DNA of 6,839 nucleotides, from the NCBI GenBank assembly GCA_019894655.1, contig JAGXNZ010000059.1, positions 1 through 6,839 of the forward strand, in the 5' to 3' direction. Source of the DNA: Promethearchaeota archaeon (GTDB lineage Archaea; Asgardarchaeota; Lokiarchaeia; Sigynarchaeales; SOKP01). The position numbers and the translations under genes are program-made. Of this stretch, positions 5,305 to 6,839 are shown in pieces (within the stretch, counting starts at the first letter, position 1; each line of letters opens with the position of its first letter). The notes under the pieces are model-generated. The model was not told where the DNA came from and did not search any database. It saw only the letters and a list, made by a program, of their open reading frames with translations.

Positions 5305-5379
5305 TTTTATAAAGCTTGAAGCGATGGTTCGTTCGAGTTTTATTAAAATTATTCTCAATTCAAAAGCCTATTCTCTCAT
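5305..5379 (-). pseudogene. Probable N-terminal part of the zinc-ribbon gene, interrupted by an amber codon
   Basis: In the same frame as the zinc ribbon, ATG 5379 is preceded by AAGGA and encodes M-R-E, then TAG (5370-5368), then an open stretch that joins Met 5304 without a break. The amber is one base change from CAG (Gln). Read through it, the protein would be 65 residues with an amphipathic helical N-terminus and the zinc ribbon at the end. Amber decoding as pyrrolysine is unlikely, because two other genes in the window end in TAG. Confidence 0.35.
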
Positions 5380-5448
5380 AATTCCTTGTGGTTTTAGTTA
5401 TTACATACCAGATACAGAAGCTAGTCCAACCTTGACGCTAACTTATGT

Positions 5449-5458
5449 TTTTATATAA
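5449..5458. promoter_or_regulatory. Near-symmetric TATA-like element in the divergent gap
   Basis: TTTTATATAA can be read as a TATA box on either strand. On the minus strand it would start a transcript near 5427, with a leader of about 48 nt before the AAGGA site and ATG 5379 of the zinc-ribbon frame. On the plus strand it lies about 100 bp before ATG 5560. A closer plus-strand candidate is AATATTTTTAA at 5483-5493. Confidence 0.3.
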
Positions 5459-5516
5459 CTTTAATCTCTCCATCTGTTGCACAATATTTTTAAGCAAACA
5501 TGTAATCAACTAGGTT

Positions 5517-5528
5517 GACAATTTTGTC
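5517..5528 (+). promoter_or_regulatory. Short palindrome upstream of the binding-protein gene
   Basis: GACAA-TT-TTGTC has 5-bp arms around a 2-bp centre. It lies just past the transcription start predicted from AATATTTTTAA (5483-5493), where an operator would act. It is short enough to be chance. Confidence 0.2.
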
Positions 5529-5547
5529 GAATCTATAACATTTTTTT

Positions 5548-5553
5548 GGGTGA
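5548..5553 (+). promoter_or_regulatory. Ribosome binding site of the binding-protein gene
   Basis: GGGTGA ends 6 nt before ATG 5560 and is complementary to the TCACC part of the archaeal 16S rRNA 3' end. It supports this ATG as the start and implies a leadered mRNA, unlike the genes at 2661 and 4415. Confidence 0.65.
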
Positions 5554-5559
5554 AAAAAA

Positions 5560-6839
5560 ATGTGGAAAAAAAAAATAAAATTGAAAGAATACTTTGTACT
5601 TTTACTGCTCTTATTTAGCGTTGTTGTAACAGTTATCCCCTCGTTAGTTAGTGCCGATGACCCCAGCATAGATCCTTATGTAGCACCTGGTGCTCCAGAT
5701 GAAATAACTATGGATCAGCTTTTCAAGATTGGAATACTTGACGATATGAACCACATAACTGGAGAGCACGCGTGGAACGGGGCGATGTTAGCTGCAAGAG
5801 AGATTAATGAAGCGGGAGGTCTTTTTATTAATAGTACTCATTATTACATCGGATTAGTGGCAGAAAATACTTTTGAGGTGGAACCTGAACTTGATCTCGA
5901 TAAAGCAATAGATGCTGCTAATCGAATGATCTCAGATAACAATCCTCATATCATTATGGGAGGTTTTAGGACCGACGCGGTAATTCATTACATTGAACCA
6001 ATAATGGATGCTAAAATTCCCTTTATTTGCACTGGTGCTACTACGGATTTGCTTACTCAAAATGTTCTGGATAATTATATCAGATATAAATATTTTTTCA
6101 GAGCTATGCTTAATGCCAGTAAAATTGGTGGGGATATTATTAATTACATTCCTTATCTTGCGAAAACATTAACAGGAATTTTAGGAAAAGAAGTAACTAA
6201 AGTAGGTATTTTACGCGAAGATTTAGAATGGACTGTTCCTATGGCAAATGCTTTGAATTTTTATTTACCTTTATTTGGTTTAGAAGTTGTTGAAGAAATT
6301 GTGTTACCATACGACTCGTCAGAACAAGATTTAAAAAATGCTTGGTATCAAATTGACAATTCAGGAGCTCAAATTTTAGTGCCTATAACTTCGAGTTACA
6401 TGGGTACTTTAATGGGTCGCACATATGGAGAAGTGCAACCAAACTGTATCGTGTGTGGGATTAATGTAGAAGCTCAGTTAGATAATTATTGGGATGACAC
6501 TTACGGTGGTGGTCAATATGAAATCACTACTCAAGGCACTTATAGAACCGAAAAAACTCCAAAAACCATTCCATTTTGGGATAATTACGTTAGTGATTAT
6601 AGCATGGAACCATTATTTACGGCTGTATGCTCGTACGATGCTATTTATCTGTTGTACAATGCTACATCATCAACCCAATCTTTTAACGCAGATCAAATTG
6701 TTTTTGGTTTAGAACAAATAAATAGCACTAATACTTTTACAGGGGTAAACGGTAATATTGCATTTACATCGTCTCACGATTTACTTGGCGGTCCTGATTA
6801 TGTTGCTATGTTATTCTGTCAATGGCAAGAAGGAGGAAC
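5560..6839 (+). CDS. Exported substrate-binding protein of the LivK / type I periplasmic-binding family (3' end outside window)
   Basis: ATG 5560 opens a frame without a stop to the window end: 426 complete codons. Residues 1-31 are a signal peptide: MWKKKIKLKE, a hydrophobic core YFVLLLLLFSVVVTVIP, and a likely cut after VSA (32). No lipobox Cys is present, so anchoring, if any, would be by a C-terminal segment outside the window. After a Pro/Asp-rich linker comes the mature type I fold: FKIGILDDMNHITGEHAWNGAMLAAREINEAGG (55-87), the first strand and helix; DAANRMISDNNPHIIMGGF (118-136); AKIPFICTGATTDLL (151-165); KVGILRE (214-220); AQILVPITSSY (270-280); and SYDAIYLLYNA (358-368). This matches the ligand-binding component of branched-chain amino acid/amide ABC transporters, or related extracellular sensors. 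Four NxS/T sequons (N91, N185, N367, N388) fit a glycosylated surface protein. Permease and ATPase genes are not in the window. The ligand is unknown. Confidence 0.9.
   Translation, partial: MWKKKIKLKEYFVLLLLLFSVVVTVIPSLVSADDPSIDPYVAPGAPDEITMDQLFKIGILDDMNHITGEHAWNGAMLAAREINEAGGLFINSTHYYIGLVAENTFEVEPELDLDKAIDAANRMISDNNPHIIMGGFRTDAVIHYIEPIMDAKIPFICTGATTDLLTQNVLDNYIRYKYFFRAMLNASKIGGDIINYIPYLAKTLTGILGKEVTKVGILREDLEWTVPMANALNFYLPLFGLEVVEEIVLPYDSSEQDLKNAWYQIDNSGAQILVPITSSYMGTLMGRTYGEVQPNCIVCGINVEAQLDNYWDDTYGGGQYEITTQGTYRTEKTPKTIPFWDNYVSDYSMEPLFTAVCSYDAIYLLYNATSSTQSFNADQIVFGLEQINSTNTFTGVNGNIAFTSSHDLLGGPDYVAMLFCQWQEGG

Noticed and set aside
5325..5337. GGTTCGTTCGAG resembling a tRNA T-arm
   Set aside because: No matching acceptor, D or anticodon stems can be built around it, and it falls inside the zinc-ribbon reading frame.
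5368..5370. In-frame UAG as a pyrrolysine codon in the zinc-ribbon frame
   Set aside because: Two intact genes in the window (1536-2087 and 2109-2435, minus) end with TAG, so UAG is used as an ordinary stop. A nonsense change or a later start is simpler.
6494..6712. 72-codon plus-strand ORF inside the binding-protein gene
   Set aside because: It is a different frame of the binding-protein gene, which continues open through this stretch to the window end.

Overview
The window looks archaeal. It is AT-rich, its intergenic gaps hold TATA-box-like elements about 32-38 nt upstream of start codons, two runs of T follow stop codons in place of hairpin terminators, and the one motif that recurs as a Shine-Dalgarno site is GGTGA. 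The gene content suggests an Asgard (Lokiarchaeia-like) archaeon or a relative: an exported LivK-type binding protein with the lengthened N-terminus I associate with that group, an Ig-repeat surface protein, and zinc-ribbon microproteins. The taxonomic call is inference from style, not from a marker gene.

Layout, left to right. 1-888 is the 3' end of a large secreted protein with two Ig-like repeats and a helical C-terminal domain, followed by a 17-T tract. A 29-residue lysine/proline microprotein made of KKKAPV repeats (1120-1209) has its own TATA box and a T-rich end. 1210-1535 has no intact gene, only a possible decayed small gene (1288-1482). On the minus strand a TfoX N-domain protein (2435-2109) and a membrane methyltransferase of the ICMT/PEMT type (2087-1536) form a two-gene unit. 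Divergent from it, three plus-strand genes follow, each with its own TATA-like element: a conserved protein of unknown function with an IDDAGTGDLVG motif (2661-3368), an alpha/beta hydrolase (3444-4268) and a class I SAM methyltransferase (4415-5086). Convergent to these is a 40-residue zinc-ribbon protein (5304-5182, minus), whose reading frame continues upstream to an amber codon and may be a damaged 65-residue gene. The right edge holds an exported periplasmic-type substrate-binding protein (5560 to the window end), open at its 3' end.

No single pathway joins the genes. The window reads as a chromosomal stretch of short, mostly single-gene transcription units, with membrane or cell-surface functions at both ends and small enzymes in the middle. 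There is no sign of a phage, transposon, CRISPR array or RNA gene. The most interesting signals are a perfect 18-bp palindrome at the start of the unknown-function gene, whose half-sites recur at the next promoter; the histone-H1-tail-like microprotein; the zinc-ribbon microprotein with a possible nonsense codon; and the unknown-function gene itself, whose motif layout resembles an RNase H-type fold.
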